Shown: positions 24,231 to 36,729 of the stretch, in pieces
How positions within the stretch are numbered: the first letter of the stretch is position 1
How the letters are laid out: every line of letters starts with the position of its first letter
Assembly (NCBI GenBank): GCA_963969595.1
Contig: OZ018408.1
Coordinates: forward strand, 13,017,823-13,081,822
Reading direction: 5' to 3'
Source: Neckera pumila
Taxonomy: Eukaryota > Streptophyta > Bryopsida > Hypnales > Neckeraceae
DNA length: 64,000 nucleotides
Position numbers and translations under genes: made by a program
The notes under the pieces: generated by a model
Databases searched by the model: none
Seen by the model: only the letters and a program-made list of their open reading frames with translations
What the model was told of the DNA's origin: nothing

Positions 24231-24320
24231 GTCTGTAAGTTGTGGGGTAGTCACAGATGTGTTTGTAAGTCTCGGGGTAGTCACAAATGTGTTTGTAAGT
24301 CTCAGGGTAGTCACAGATGT
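24231..24320 (+). repeat. Three 30-bp tandem repeats just upstream of TNP2
   Basis: Three units of exactly 30 bp at 24231, 24261 and 24291. Each contains GGGGTAGTCACA or GGGTAGTCACA preceded by TGTAAGT. They lie 85 bp before the TNP2 ATG and contain the AGTCA core of the subterminal repeats, so they may be operator-like sites. Confidence 0.8.
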
Positions 24321-24405
24321 GTTTGTAGCACTCCCAATAGTGTAGCCTCTATAGAAGCTAATGTTCCGTTCATTATGAATTCCAGGAAGTGACACCGCTG
24401 AACAA

Positions 24406-27400
24406 GTGAGGTCGCGTAGAGTAGGTCGCTCAAAGAAGATGATACCAACCAAACTTCCGCTGACGGATGCTGAGAGGCAGCAACTAAGAGATGATAGGCT
24501 TTGGAGCAGAGAGTTGCAGCGCGCAACGCAATTGAAGTTGACGAGGATGCACTATCCCTGCATGAAATGCAGGAGGCGCAGAAGATTACTTATACGGAAT
24601 GTGAAACAGCACCTCAACCTGAATGGACGAGATCCGTGTAGTCGCGCTTGGATTGGTGCTGGCATCCAAGACTCCTCCGATGAAGAATGGTTGCAACATG
24701 TGTGGGGGGAAACTGAAAGTGGGCATGCAGAATTTGACACCATGGTTGACACTCAAGGGATAATCCAACAAGCATTGGAGGTAGCAAACGATGGAGAAAC
24801 CCTTGCAGAGAGAGTGCAGCGAGAAGTGTCCACGTCCTTTGCCAATGCTGATTCCATCCATGACGAGTGCCGGGATGCAAGTGCGGATGACGTTGCAGAT
24901 GCTGAGGAATGCAGGGACGAAACAGCTTTCAGTGAACCGCTCCATGAAGGAGAGGGAGCAAACGACGACTCTGCTGGCCAAGTGTTGGAGGAGTCGGTGG
25001 AGGCTTTATACAATGGTTCCAGGTCAAGCAAGCTTGCGGCTACTGTACTGCTTATGAATTTGTGTACTGTGCATGGAGTGAGCAACCACTGCGCGAACGA
25101 ACTTTTCAGCATTCTACATCTGCATCTTCTACCTGAGAACAATACACTACCAAAAAATTTCCACGCAGCAAAGAGCTTGACAACAAAATTGGGTCTCACG
25201 TATAACACCATCCATGCTTGTGAAAGAGGGTGCGTGCTATTTTGTGGTGAGTATGCAAATGCATTACGCTGCCCAAAGTGCAATGGCCGGCGATACAGAG
25301 ATGAAGATCGCCGTGCTATACCCTTGAAAGTTCTTCGGCATTTCCCAATCATCCCACGCTTGCAAAGGATGTTCCGGAGTCCCAAAATCTCAGAGTTCAT
25401 GGTTTGGCACGCTAAAAACCACAGCAATCGAGAAGGAGGGGATGGCCTAGTCCGACATCCCTGTGACTCAAAGGCTTGGAAACACTTTCATGAGAATGTG
25501 GATCCAACCTTTGGCAATGATCCAAGGAATGTCCACTTTGCAATGGCGGCGGATGGAGTGAACCCTTTCAAGCAAAACCGATCTTCGTGGTCGACATGGC
25601 CAGTCCTATTGTTGAATTACAATCTCCCACCATGGTTGACCACGAAGAAGTTCTTTGTCATGTTGGCCCTCTTAATTCCAGGCCGCGAATCCGTAACAAG
25701 CGAAACCTTTGACGTGTACTTGGAGCCTCTCATTGACGAGTTGCTGGAGTTCTGGACAGGAATTCCAGCTCATGATGTCACGAAAGATGTTGGGTGCCGG
25801 TCATTCCAGCTGCGCGCTATGTTGCTCTAGACTATCCATGACTTTCCAGGCTATGGCACAGTGGGCGGATTTGCCCATCAAGGGTACGCTGCGTGTCCTT
25901 GGTGCGGAAGTGAACTAGGTGGTGAGCATTCACGGGAGCTCGGTAGACAAACATATGGTGGAACTCGACGTTGGTTGCCTGAAGATCATCCCTACAGGTC
26001 AGAGGGAATGAAGGTGCACTTCGACAATGAAATGGAAAACCGCCCAAAGCCACGTGCTATTACAGTAGAAGAACAAATTCAGCATGCATTGGAGTGCGAG
26101 GCATGGAGAGCAGCCGCAGGAAGAGATGGAGCAGGGGCCGACCCATCTAAAATTCACGGGCTGAAGCGATTGTGCATATTGTTCAAACTGCCTTACTGGA
26201 AGGTGCTGCTCTATTCCCTGATGGGTCGACAACTGCAGTGTTACTTTCAGTAGTGAGTACTAAGTCGTGAACTAGTGAAGAATAAGTAGTCGCAGCGACG
26301 GTGATTTTTGTCGTGACTTGTGTGTGACTTGCACTTGGGTGTGGCCTAAAAAGCGAAGCGTGGCATACATAGAGAAGTCACTCACGTTCTGTTGCTCCTT
26401 GAAGTCGTTCAGTAGTACTGCGGTTAGTGAATCTTCATGATTAAGTCCTTATCCGAAAGTGGCATCGCTCTCAGTCATCGAGAAGTCATCTGTACAAATA
26501 TCTGTTTGATGTTAGTGTATGTGAAACTAACTGCTGATCTAGGTGGCCAATGCATAGGCTCTTCTCATTCGCTACACGCTAGATGTCATGCACTGTGAAA
26601 TGAACCTAGCAAAGAACTTTCTGAAAACCATAACAGGGAAGAAGGACACAGTGAAGGTTCGGAGGGATTTGCAGTGACGTAACATTAGAAGCCACCTGTG
26701 GTTGACTCCACATCCACGGAAAGCAGGGAAGATGGTCAAGCCTCAAGCAGCATACGTGCTATCAGAGACCGAGTTTGAGAAGTTTGCAAAGTGCATAGAG
26801 GCATTGAAAACCCCCAGTGGTTATTCATCAGATCTTGGGAAGGCCATCCGGAAGAAAAATTTTGGAGGTTTGAAGTCCCACGACTACCATGTGTTGATGC
26901 AACAAGTATTGCCACTTGCACTGCGTGGGCTGCTCCAACGTGGACCGCGATTGGCAGTCATGAGAATGTGCAAAGTGTTTCGTCGCTTCTGCACAAAGGT
27001 GTACAACCCTGCGGACTTTGCATCCCTAGAAGCGGACGTTGCTGAAAGCATGGCATTGTTAGAGATTCACTTCCCACCATCCTTTTTTGACATTATGACG
27101 CATCTGCCATATCATCTTCCTAAGGAGTTGGACCTCTGCGGGCCAGTGAGTGCACGGTGGATGTATCCAGTGGAAAGGTACATGAAGGTTTTGAAGAACC
27201 ATGTGAGGAACATGTCACGTCCAGAAGCATGTATGGCGGAAGGTTATTTGAGAGACGAATGCATAGGCTTTGTCACGGAATACCTGCAGAGATTTGAGCC
27301 AACACAGAGACGTGTTTGGGACAAGGACGAAGAATATGGGGATGCTGAAGAGGTGCTGCAAGGCGCCGGCAAACCATATTTGATGACTACGGAGCTCCGA

Positions 27401-28875
27401 GATACAGCACACCAATATGTGCTTGCAAATGCATCAATCATGCAAGATTTATATGCGTAAGTGTCAGTTGTTGTCTATGTTTTCTATGCGTTAGTTTCAC
27501 CTCAGCCACATACCAGTAAAAAATACACATGTTACTACACACCTCTGTCCTGTGAAGGAGAGGAGTCTGCGTTGCAGTTACATAGCAGGTATCAGAAAGT
27601 CATGTAACAGTCATGTCCAATGTCTGTGTAAGTGGGAGGTGCCCAGTGAACATGTCGGTTTACTCATGCTTATAACAAGTGGATCCTTTTACACAGTAGA
27701 ATCACAGCAATAGGAGATATGAGTCTTGGACACACAATTGGGGTACTAATAACATTCAGAAAGACACAAAAATCAGATGTATCAATCTGCAGACCGATAT
27801 GCACGGCAGGTAGACCTGTATTTCATGTCCTGCATGCCTTGATGTCAGGCAAACGCGTGATCTGATTTAATATAACAGGACGCAATGTTTTCCCGTGAGT
27901 CGAAGAAGTCGACTCCGACTCTTGCAGGAGTTACGTAGAAGTCATTTGTAAGTCTTGTAACTGCCACCCGAAGTAACAGCGTCATGACTACGTGGTGACT
28001 GATGGGTGACTACTTGAAATCCCGGGGTACTGATGCTCGTATCTGGTGGATGCTTTGCGGATACAGAGTCACTATCCCTGTAAATGTCACATTGTGAGAC
28101 ACCTATGACTGGGTACTAATACTACATGGCTTCATGTTATCGCAGTAAGTGGCGGTCTGAGCAGGATGGAAATGCCTCCACTGCATCCGTGGCCGAATGG
28201 ATGGAGGAACATGTTCAGGACTCGGATGTGGACCCAGCCAACACAGACGATTGGGACCGCTTCTTATTGAGCAAGAAGCCATCGCAAAGAGCACTCCGCT
28301 ATACACGGATGATGGCGTTTGGGAACCACTTTCGAGTTGAGGACGAGACAACAGCTCGACATGTGAGCTACAACAGTGGCGTGGCCTCAGTGTTTGAGGA
28401 GAACTTTGACACAGAGGCGGCGTCATCAATTCCTTACGTAGGAGTCTTGAAAGACATACTGCTACTGGACTATGGGGTCCTCAAAACAAAAATCATTCTC
28501 ATGCGATGTGAGTGGGTGAAGCCTTATGACAGTCGAGGTAACCCAACTTACACACGGGATGATGCTGGCTTCCTTGTGGTGAACTTCCGCCACAAATTGC
28601 CCCGTCTGGCAGAGCCTTTCATCTTTCCTAGCCAAGCTACACAAGTGTTCTTCTCAGATGTAGTAGAGAGACCCGGCTGGAAAGTTGTTTTGCGGAAGGA
28701 CGCTAGATCAAAACGCGAAGTGCTGGAAACAGCGGACGCCTTCATCAGCACCACAGTGGAAACAGTAGGCCTCACAGCCCCAATAACACTTCCTCGTCCA
28801 CCAGAGGCGGTGAATCTAGTTGGTGCCATTGAACTGTCTATGGAAGACAACTTGTTGGCACTTGAACAGTTCTAG
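24406..28875 (+). pseudogene. TNP2 transposase gene of CACTA-2, two in-frame stops
   Basis: CACTA transposase. Exons 24406-26202, 26558-27456 and 28146-28875 give 1,142 codons in one frame. Exon 1 has the Cys-rich N-terminus (HYPCMKCRRR), the TNP2 core (IHACERGCVLF, CPKCNGRRYRDE, HFPIIPRLQRMF, VRHPCDSKAWKHF) and a second cysteine pair (CPWCG). Exon 2 is DUF4218 (SHDYHVLMQQ, ARWMYPVERYMKVLKN). Exon 3 is DUF4216 (YVGVLKDIL, MRCEWVKPYD). Two nonsense codons break it: TAG 25828-25830 where CACTA-1 has Trp, and TGA 26675-26677 where CACTA-1 has Arg. Both fit single C-to-T or G-to-A changes. The ATG at 24406 is the first in the frame; a second Met 11 codons later is also possible. Confidence 0.93.
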
Positions 28876-29429
28876 TGTTAATTACTTGTTGAGCCTCCGT
28901 TGCCTTCCAAATGTGTATGGCTCATCAGTGCACTTGTAAAAAAACCATTTTCAGAATTGCATGTTTGCGTTCCAAGATCACGGGTTGCTATCCAATGAGC
29001 CACGTTGATCTTTAAAATTTCATACACCTGCAGTTTTCACAGTCGTACTCCGTCAGTATTTCCTTTCTTGCCTTCTTTGACAATTTAAGTGTCGTTCAAG
29101 TCGCCCAAGAGTGAGGTTGTAGTAGACCTAAAGTCACTACTTGTTCCTTATGAGTGACTCATACACGACTCATACGTGACTGCGCATCCACGCTGGCACT
29201 TCTGTCTTGCCACTTCAGCTTCTCTGTCACGAGAGAACAGAACGCGTCCAACAGAACGTCAGGGTCATCCAAACTTCATCCCGCAGTCACGCACCGCGAC
29301 TCCCCCGCGACTCGAACTTTGCCGACAAGCCTGATTTGGTGCAAATGGGGAGGCGCAGTCACCGTGCAGTCATGAACCGACTGGACGGTTTGATTTCGCA
29401 ATCACGGATACCCCCATTTTCTTGTAGTG
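28876..29429. repeat. Right subterminal region and terminus of CACTA-2
   Basis: AGTCRY-type words recur, denser after 29090 (GAGTGACTCATACACGACTC). The perfect 15-bp inverted terminus is at 29415-29429. Confidence 0.8.
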
Positions 29430-30730
29430 TATAAAGCATAAGAAGTTGTGGAGTGAAAGGAAGACGGAGCCAATGTGGTCGATGAAACATTCTAAGCGTC
29501 AAGGGGCATGAAGACCTTTGTAAACTGCTACAGTCAAGACTGAAACACTTCGAACTGTGCGGCACTCTGGACAACAAGGCTGCTCTACTCCTGAATGGAA
29601 AGGACGATGAAACTCTTGTTTGTGGGTACCGTATGTTCAGGTCAGTCTTGTAAATAATTAGGAAAAATTGGAACATTTCTAAACTATGAAAAATTGTACA
29701 ACTATTTTTGAAAATTTGAAGAGAATTTCATTGCTACCAGTGATCTCCAAACGGGCTAAAAATTGTTGGTTTTTAGCTTTAAAATTGTGTCAGCAAATTG
29801 TCCAAAGTGAAAATGAACTGGCCAAAAAGCTTTGAGCACAAATTTGTGCCAATACGGGTTTAAAAATTGCCCGAGCCTCTATTCATCCATAGGGACAAGA
29901 GCCAACCCCAGTGACATAAAATTCATCCATTCGCCCTGCAACACCCTAGTTGTTGATCTCGTAGCCGAACGGCGCATTAGAGGGTTTGAAATTTGCAATC
30001 AGATGGTTGCATCTGAGGGTGCAATGTCATTGATGGCGGCTGCATTAGAGGGCCTAGAATAGCTTGGGCTAGGGTTTCTTGTTATTACCTTCACCTACGT
30101 TAGGGGGGAATAGCACAATGTTAATTCTGTGTTAGGCTGCTTTCAAACCCGATAATGTAACTTTGTTGTTAATCTCTTATTAGTGATGCACTGGCGCATG
30201 GAGTTGTGGCACCAAATTGTTGTGTGACTTGTGTCTTGTACGAGCATTCAAAGTTTCAGGAATTTATTCATTTGTGGCAATGTTCCTGTTTGAATTTCCG
30301 CCGCTAGTGCGCCAATTCTTCCCTGCAGTGCAAAACTACAATTGTACAATTCTTCAAAGTTCATGGAGCTTCCTAAAGTGGTGGTTGCATTCACTGCTAG
30401 TGTTGAATTAGAGGCAGGTTGCATCAGGCGGCTAATTGGCGAACGAACCATTCCAACGTTTTTTGTTTTTTGAATTCGTTGCAATGGGAAGTTTAAGTGC
30501 TCTCGTTGCGGTGAGTTTGCTCGCATTGCATCTCTCCGATCGTTGCTTCAACTGCTCCCAAATTTGTTGCGCTCCTACTGACTCACACGGTTCTTTCACT
30601 AGACACTTGCATTTAAGCATTTTGTTCAAGATTGCTTGAATGCTCAGTTGCTTACAGCTTACTTTGTTTGTACATGTTTTTGGGCTGTGCGGTTCTGCTG
30701 GTTTGCTTATTCAGGTGCAGATTTGTTGCA
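29430..30730. other. Intergenic stretch between CACTA-2 and the hAT relic
   Basis: Begins with the TAT duplication. Mixed-composition sequence without a recognised gene. It may include the 5' leader or left end of the hAT element, but I found no matching terminal repeat. Confidence 0.5.
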
Positions 30731-33599
30731 ATGGCTCCTCGGCCAAAGCTCCCAGAAAACTTCCGTGTACGCACATTTAGATCGAATCAGAACATCAGCG
30801 GAGTCGGCAAGTACTTGCCTCCAAACGGTAATGCTGTGGTGCACAATGATCTTGATTGTATCAAGGTCATTCACATGACAGAAACACAACACTTGTTGTT
30901 TCCTCCAAGGCAAGGTCCTTCTTTAGAAGTGACCATTGCTTCTCCGATGCCTGATTCTGCTAGCAATGGTGATGCTCTTCTGCCTTCGAAGAAGCCCAAA
31001 ACTGTCCGGAAGAGGACGAAGACTGTCGCTACTACTACTACTCGAAGGTGGCAGGAGGTCTGGGCATATAAATTTGATTGGGCCAAAGGGGAGTTCAACG
31101 CCAATGGCGATGTTGTGGGCATTATTTGTTGTAGCTGCACCACAATTACGGGGCATCGGAAGATGCTTGTTCCGAAAGTAGACAATCTGGAAAAATATGA
31201 GGGGAAACGTGTCTGTTGAGAGGATGGCGTTCCCCTTGCAAACTTGAAGAAGGGTGATGTGTTTCAAGCCCACGACTGCAAATACTTGCAGTTGGTGAAG
31301 CTATGGGCTGCGCGGAAGCAGTTGACAACTATAGCCAACCAATTGCTAGGTGACTTGGACGGTGAGCTAAAACGTAAACAGGTTCAATTTTCAACCTTCT
31401 TTCATATTCTCAGTCATGGCTGCCCACTGTGCAACTACAAGCGCCAACAGGAGTTGCTCAAGCAACTAAAGATAAAAAAACTTGCCGAAAAAACACTAGT
31501 CCGAGTTGACAGGCTGGGAGATGAGTGAATACCTTCCCGGCTTGGTTTTGGCTGCACGAAAAGGTGTTGTCCAATCTGCTTCTGCCATTTCTATTTCTGC
31601 TGATGAAGTCACTACAGTTGATAATACCTTGTGGCTTAGGGTTCAAGTATATGCCATGGATCACTGGGAGAGAGTTCCACATCTGTTACTGTTAGCTTGT
31701 GTTTCAGAGAGTGGAATTGTCAATCACTTAACTCAGGTGATAATACATGCGTTGCTAAATGAAGAAAGCTTGACGCGTCAAGAAATTGCTAGAAAAGTAG
31801 TGTCATTTGGGACTGACGGTGTGAGCACTTTCCAAGGGTCCAAGATAGGTGAGACGACTCAAATACGAGAGAAGTGGGCTCCGTTTCTAATCGGAGCAAG
31901 CTGTGTAAGTCATCGGATTAATCTAGCTATTGAGACAATGTCCAAGTTCCCGCTCATCTCTAGGCTTGAGGGTCTCTTTCAGACCGTATAATCATACTTT
32001 TGCCAAAGCAGTAAGAGTCATGCTAAACTGCAAAGGCTTGCTAATCTCATGGAAACTAAGGGGAGTAAAATGGTAAGAAATGTTGAAACTAGGCGGATTT
32101 CTATGAAGAGCCCAGCATCTAGGATTCTCTCTGAGTACCACACATTGTTGGTAAAAATGGGAGTCAACATGACTCCTGGATTTGGTACAAAGCCCAATGC
32201 GGGGGCTACCGATAACTTTGACCTATTGTCTGACATAGAGGTATTGCTGTCTTTGGCTTGCTTCATACCACTGGTTAATTTTGTGCATTGCTTAATTAAG
32301 CTTTCACAATCTCATGATATTTTCATTTGTGACTTTATCCAAGCAATGAAGTTGTGCCAAGATGAGCTTTCCGGCATGTTCCTTGGCGCATCTATTGTAT
32401 ACAGCAAATTGGACTTCCCCTGCTACAGTGAGCTAGTAGAGCTCAAGAGCTCCGACATTCCTCTTGTGTGGTAGCCGCTTCTGAGAGACAGTGCGCATTT
32501 GTCACTTGATGTTCAATTTTGAGCAAACTCATGTCTTTGCTTGATGCCACGATAAGCAAACTGGGCAGCATATTTTTGTGACAATGGAAGAATTCAATCG
32601 GGCGTAAGAGACTATTGAGCATCAATTCTCAGGTAACTTTTTCCACTTTATTATTGCTAGTTTTGTGTTTGCCTTTTTTTTGCTTTTTTTTTGCTTTATG
32701 TTTGTTTTATTTCTTATTTGCTTATCTAATTTCAATCTTTTAGTTTTTAGTTTTGATATTTTTTTGAATGATAACCTCATGCTTAAATGAGAACTTGAAT
32801 GACAACTGAATTCTTCAGTAGATTCAGATTTAAGAAGCTAGAATGAATGTGTCAATGATAAGTGAATGCTTGGATCACCTGAATGCTTACTTTTGTACTT
32901 TGTTTTGTATAGAATGAATGTGTCAATGATAAGTGAATGCTTACTTCTGTACTTTGCTTCGTATAGAGATTGCTCAATCTTTCATTGATGAGCTAAACCA
33001 TAGGTTCTCCTAGCAAGCCTTGCTTGATGCCTTTGGCGTCATATACCCTCAATATTGGCAATAAGACAGGGCTGATGTCAGTTTTGGGCATCACCTTGCG
33101 GTGCTCAAAGACTTTTTTTTCCACTGCCATAGTTTTGAATAAGGGGCAACCTTTGTATGATGGGAAGGTGCCGTATACTGTTCTTGAAATGTTGTTGGCC
33201 TCTGCTTTGGACACGGCTTTGGATAATCAGCAGGGCCTTTTCAAAGTGACGATGAAGTCCAATACATAGGAGGCGTATGGCCCGCCATTCATTGTGAATC
33301 CCGTCATACAGTTGTGGCGGAAACTGTCCCAAAATCGGCATTTGTGTAAGCTTATTTCTAAATACTTTAAGGTGGCTGAAATTGGTTGCTGCCTTGTTCT
33401 TGGTTTGGTGGAAGATGAGAGATGCTTTTGTAATCTCAAGTTCCTTAAATCTTGCCAGAGAAATAGATTAGGAAAACACTTGTCCCTTCTTGTGCATATG
33501 TTTAGCCAAAAATACTTTTCACTTGAGAGTTTTCCTTACAAGGAAGCCGTAGAATCTTGGAAAGGTGCGGTAAAGGTCGGCCAACAAGGGGACGCTTAA
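30731..33599 (+). pseudogene. Decayed hAT-family transposase gene
   Basis: The frame from ATG 30731 runs to TGA 31217-31219 and resumes in the same frame to 31528. It then shifts by one and continues from 31506, with a TAA at 31989, to a stop at 32474. The later part is recognisable again at 33294-33599. Matches are to the hAT/ZNF862-like type: SISADEVTTVDNTLWLRVQ, FGTDGVSTFQGSK, SCVSHRINLAIETM in the RNase H-like region, and LVEDERCFCNLKFLKS plus RNRLGKHLSLL in the C-terminal dimerisation region. The N-terminus contains CCSC and a later H, possibly a degenerate zinc finger. No terminal repeats or 8-bp duplication were found. The multiple stops and a frameshift make it nonfunctional. Confidence 0.82.
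32840..32966 (+). repeat. Tandem duplication in the hAT relic
   Basis: A 71-bp unit at 32840-32910 is followed by a shortened 56-bp copy at 32911-32966. Both begin AGAATGAATGTGTCAATGAT and end TGTACTTTG(T/C)TT(T/C)GTAT plus AG, so a possible 3' splice site is duplicated. Confidence 0.8.
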
Positions 33600-34404
33600 A
33601 GTAGATCTTGACTGCGTAGGACTAGTATCCTCAATTCTTTACCAAAATAGAATTTTGCCTTAGTTTTCATGAGGTTAGATTGGCCTTGCAATTCAATTTT
33701 TCCTTCACTGAGACCTCAACGGATCATGCTACTTGCAACGGTGATTGGAGGTTGGAGGGAGTTTTGATGCGACGTGGTGGTCTAATTGGAGACATTGGAG
33801 GATGGAGGCTACTTTTACTAGCGGCGGTGCTTTTCCAGCTGCGATGGGAGAGAAGGCCTTGCACACACTACTTTGAGACTTATTCTACTAACCCTTTAAC
33901 GTGTTTTATTTGTATTGTGTATGCAGAACACTAATACTGCACTTAGGGCAGTCTAGAAGGGTTCAACTCCCTTCTTAGTGGCATGCATCTTTAGATTTTG
34001 TAACTTAGATTATGGAAATTCAAGTATGTAACAATTCTATTTGAAATTATAAGACAATGTCAATTTCTGTACAATCATTCCGAAATTCACTATTATACAA
34101 ATGATTGTCTTTGCAATTAGCAATTGTATGCATAAAAGCTGTCAAGAAGTAGTTTTATATATGCACCAAATCGTCCAACATGTCGCAAGTTTTGCTATAC
34201 CACCTACAAAAAAATTTATTCACAATTCCACATTTTGAATTGCAATTTCTCTCCCTTGTTCCACCAAAGGAAATAGGGTTCGCAAAAATAGCTCCCAAAT
34301 AGGCCATGGTTATAGCCTCTAGTAGAAATCCGACAAACAGATTCTGAGATCACTGATTGCTACAATACCAATTTTGAATGAACTATTCCAACAAATTATT
34401 GTTC
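33600..34404. other. AT-rich intergenic sequence
   Basis: No gene recognised. Probably the 3' part of the hAT element and old flanking DNA. Confidence 0.5.
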
Positions 34405-35336
34405 TTAACCCCTAAAGTCCCAAGGTCATTTTTCTGTCAAAAACAACTCAAAGCTGTTAGTTTTGCTACGTTCATCTAAGAAAAGAGAATAAGTAATTTT
34501 TTTTAGAATCTAACCATAGGATTTTGTACTTAACTTATCTGATATCATGTGGTAAAAATTTCATAAAGTTTGACTATACAGATTAGAAGAAATTAGCATT
34601 CAAAGTTGCAAAAATTTGATTTTTTGAACACTGACTTGCAATTTCAGATGACTTTGACCGCCATTTGTAAAAAAAATTCCACTACAAACTTTGAATTTAA
34701 TTTTTTTAATGTTAAATAATTGGGTTGAGAATCTAGGAAAAAAAACTGCAAGAAAATACACTTGATTTTCATTCTTTAAAAAATTGTTAAGTAGAAGTAG
34801 GTCCATAATTGAACAAGAAACTAAATCATCAATAGCTCTAAGATGGAATTAAAACACTATAATCCCAAAGGTGAGATGGTTTTAGCAAATAAATTTAGCC
34901 TTTTCAAACAATTTTTTTTTGAAAAATCGTGAAAATTGCATTTTGAGATGAGTCCTATAAGTTATTTTTTCAAGAAGATGCTCTAATTGCCCAAAAAATA
35001 AGGTTGTCCATAACTTTCACATAACAAATCCAAATGGAATGAATCAAAGCTTCCCATATAGATAAAAATACAATCTATGAGAAAATCATTTTTAAATTCT
35101 TTTTAAATTCTTTTTGTGTGAGAAGATTTCTATGTGCCGCACTGAGAAAAGGACCTTTTGTGCCATAACTTTTGCTCCCGAGCATCAATTGAAATAAAAA
35201 TGATTTTCCCATAAAGCTAATGTGTTTTTCTATCTTCACAAAAAGTTTCAGAAAATAATGATGAATATTGAAGCCGTAATAGCCTGCCCAAAATCTATTT
35301 TGTCCCCCGAGGAGACAGTGGGACTTTAGGGGTTAA
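34405..35336. mobile_element. piggyBac-like MITE with TTAA duplication
   Basis: TTAA at 34405-34408 and 35333-35336 flank a 924-bp noncoding, AT-rich segment. Its ends are a perfect 14-bp inverted repeat, CCCCTAAAGTCCCA (34409-34422) and its complement (35319-35332). TTAA target sites with CCC-starting ends are the signature of the piggyBac superfamily. The symmetry extends to TTC/GAA outside the TTAA. It has no coding capacity. Confidence 0.78.
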
Positions 35337-36610
35337 GAAAATTTAGGGAAAGGGACATATTTTGGATTTTAGGAATAAATAGAAATCTCACTCCATTTCA
35401 TCAAAGTGAATTTGAAGAAGTTGAAAAATTGGGAGGATTGATGTGTGGAAAGTCAGAAAAATTAGTTCAAGGTGTTGAATTGTCAAAATCCTGAAATCCA
35501 AAATTAAGTTGTTTTTGACATACGGGGGCCAAATCTGACTTGAATGTATGGTATGGAAAGATACTTTGTCAATTCCAAAAACGTAGCATAGACATTTGAT
35601 GCAATGTTAGGAGAAAATTGGTAGCTAGTTCAAAGTCAATAGGTGGAATTGGGAATAAAAACCAGTTGCAATTTGAAAACATCGGCAAAAAATCGGTGAA
35701 ATAACTTATAAAATTTCTATTTAGACTAAAAAATAGAGAAAAAAATTGGAACTTGGTTACTTGAAAAAATATTTCAATACGGGAATTAAAAGAAAATAGT
35801 TGGTAATACTCAAAAAATATCCCAAACATTGATTTGATGACGTACATTGCAAGCAAATAGAAGTCTGGTCTTAGAAACAAAACCTTTATCTATCTTTGGA
35901 AACCCATCTTTCTTGCAGTATAGCACGAATTGCAAAAGCAAGGTTGTCTTCAAATTTGTTACTTTGTTGAATTTATATAAAAATCTGTTCTATATTTAAT
36001 CATTGGTTAATTTTGTATATCTAGATTCTTCTTTGCTAGTTCAAATTCTTTGAATCCAATTATGAAGAGAAATAACTCCAACCACTCTAAATAGTTAGAG
36101 TACATGAAGAGTATTTGTTTAAGGTCCCACATTGGGCTCTTGAAAAGTCGGTCCAAGTGATGCCTAGGCTATGTGTCTTCATAAGATGGGAGACTTTTTA
36201 TAAATTAATTTTAATTTGAGAAGGAAGGAAGAATAGGATGAAAGTTGGATAATTTGTTAGGGTTGCAAAAGCAAGGTGGGGTGGGGGGTGGGGGGAGTGG
36301 GGAGCATAGGATTGGGGTAGAAGCGGTGTGAAGAGAATTTTTTGTATTAAAGTAATTTGTGTATATTGAGGAGTGTTTGATTGTATTTTGAATTTTTTCT
36401 CTATAGTAGTATGCAAGTGGCATATTTAATGACAATGTAATTAATGTTAGAAAGTGTAATTATAATATCTGAAATGAGGTTTTCAAGATGGTGGTGAATT
36501 GATTGTATGGATGGCATATTACATCACATAGTTTAGAACCTGTGGTTTGTCAACATTTATCATGTGGTTATCGTTGTTTTATGGATTTGCATATTAATAT
36601 ACAATTCATT
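35337..36610. other. AT-rich intergenic sequence
   Basis: No gene recognised. It includes a G-rich run near 36270-36300 and a GTCCCACATTGGG motif at 36124-36136, which occurs in many plant promoters and LTRs. Confidence 0.5.
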
Positions 36611-36729
36611 ACATCATTACAATGCATTACTTTACAACTTATCATATTGTTACGGTGCATTACTTGCGACTGAAAGTAATGCATTGTCACAATGCAATAA
36701 ATTGTAAAGTAATGCATCGCAATGATGCG
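36611..36729. repeat. Long imperfect hairpin
   Basis: Arms 36611-36665 and 36674-36729 pair with few mismatches around an 8-base loop (GCGACTGA). The arms contain repeated AATGCATTAC words. Transcribed, this would form a stem of about 55 bp. It could be a tiny MITE or a source of small RNA. Confidence 0.75.

Larger units (their letters stand above)
15132..29429 (+). mobile_element. CACTA-2: complete CACTA transposon with TAT target duplication
   Basis: The left end CACTACAAGAAAATG (15132-15146) is matched perfectly by its inverted copy at 29415-29429. The flanks are TAT (15129-15131) and TAT (29430-29432), the 3-bp duplication typical of CACTA insertion. Length is 14,298 bp. A TNPA-like gene lies on the minus strand (21122 to 16578) and TNP2 on the plus strand (24406 to 28875), diverging from a 3.3 kb centre. 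Relative to CACTA-1 the element is inverted, so the TNPA-side ends of the two elements face each other. TNP2 carries two in-frame stops, so this copy is not autonomous as it stands. Confidence 0.96.

Noticed and set aside
36124..36136. GTCCCACATTGGG resembles the upstream element of plant snRNA genes
   Set aside because: No TATA box at the required distance and no snRNA sequence follow; the word is common in plant LTRs.
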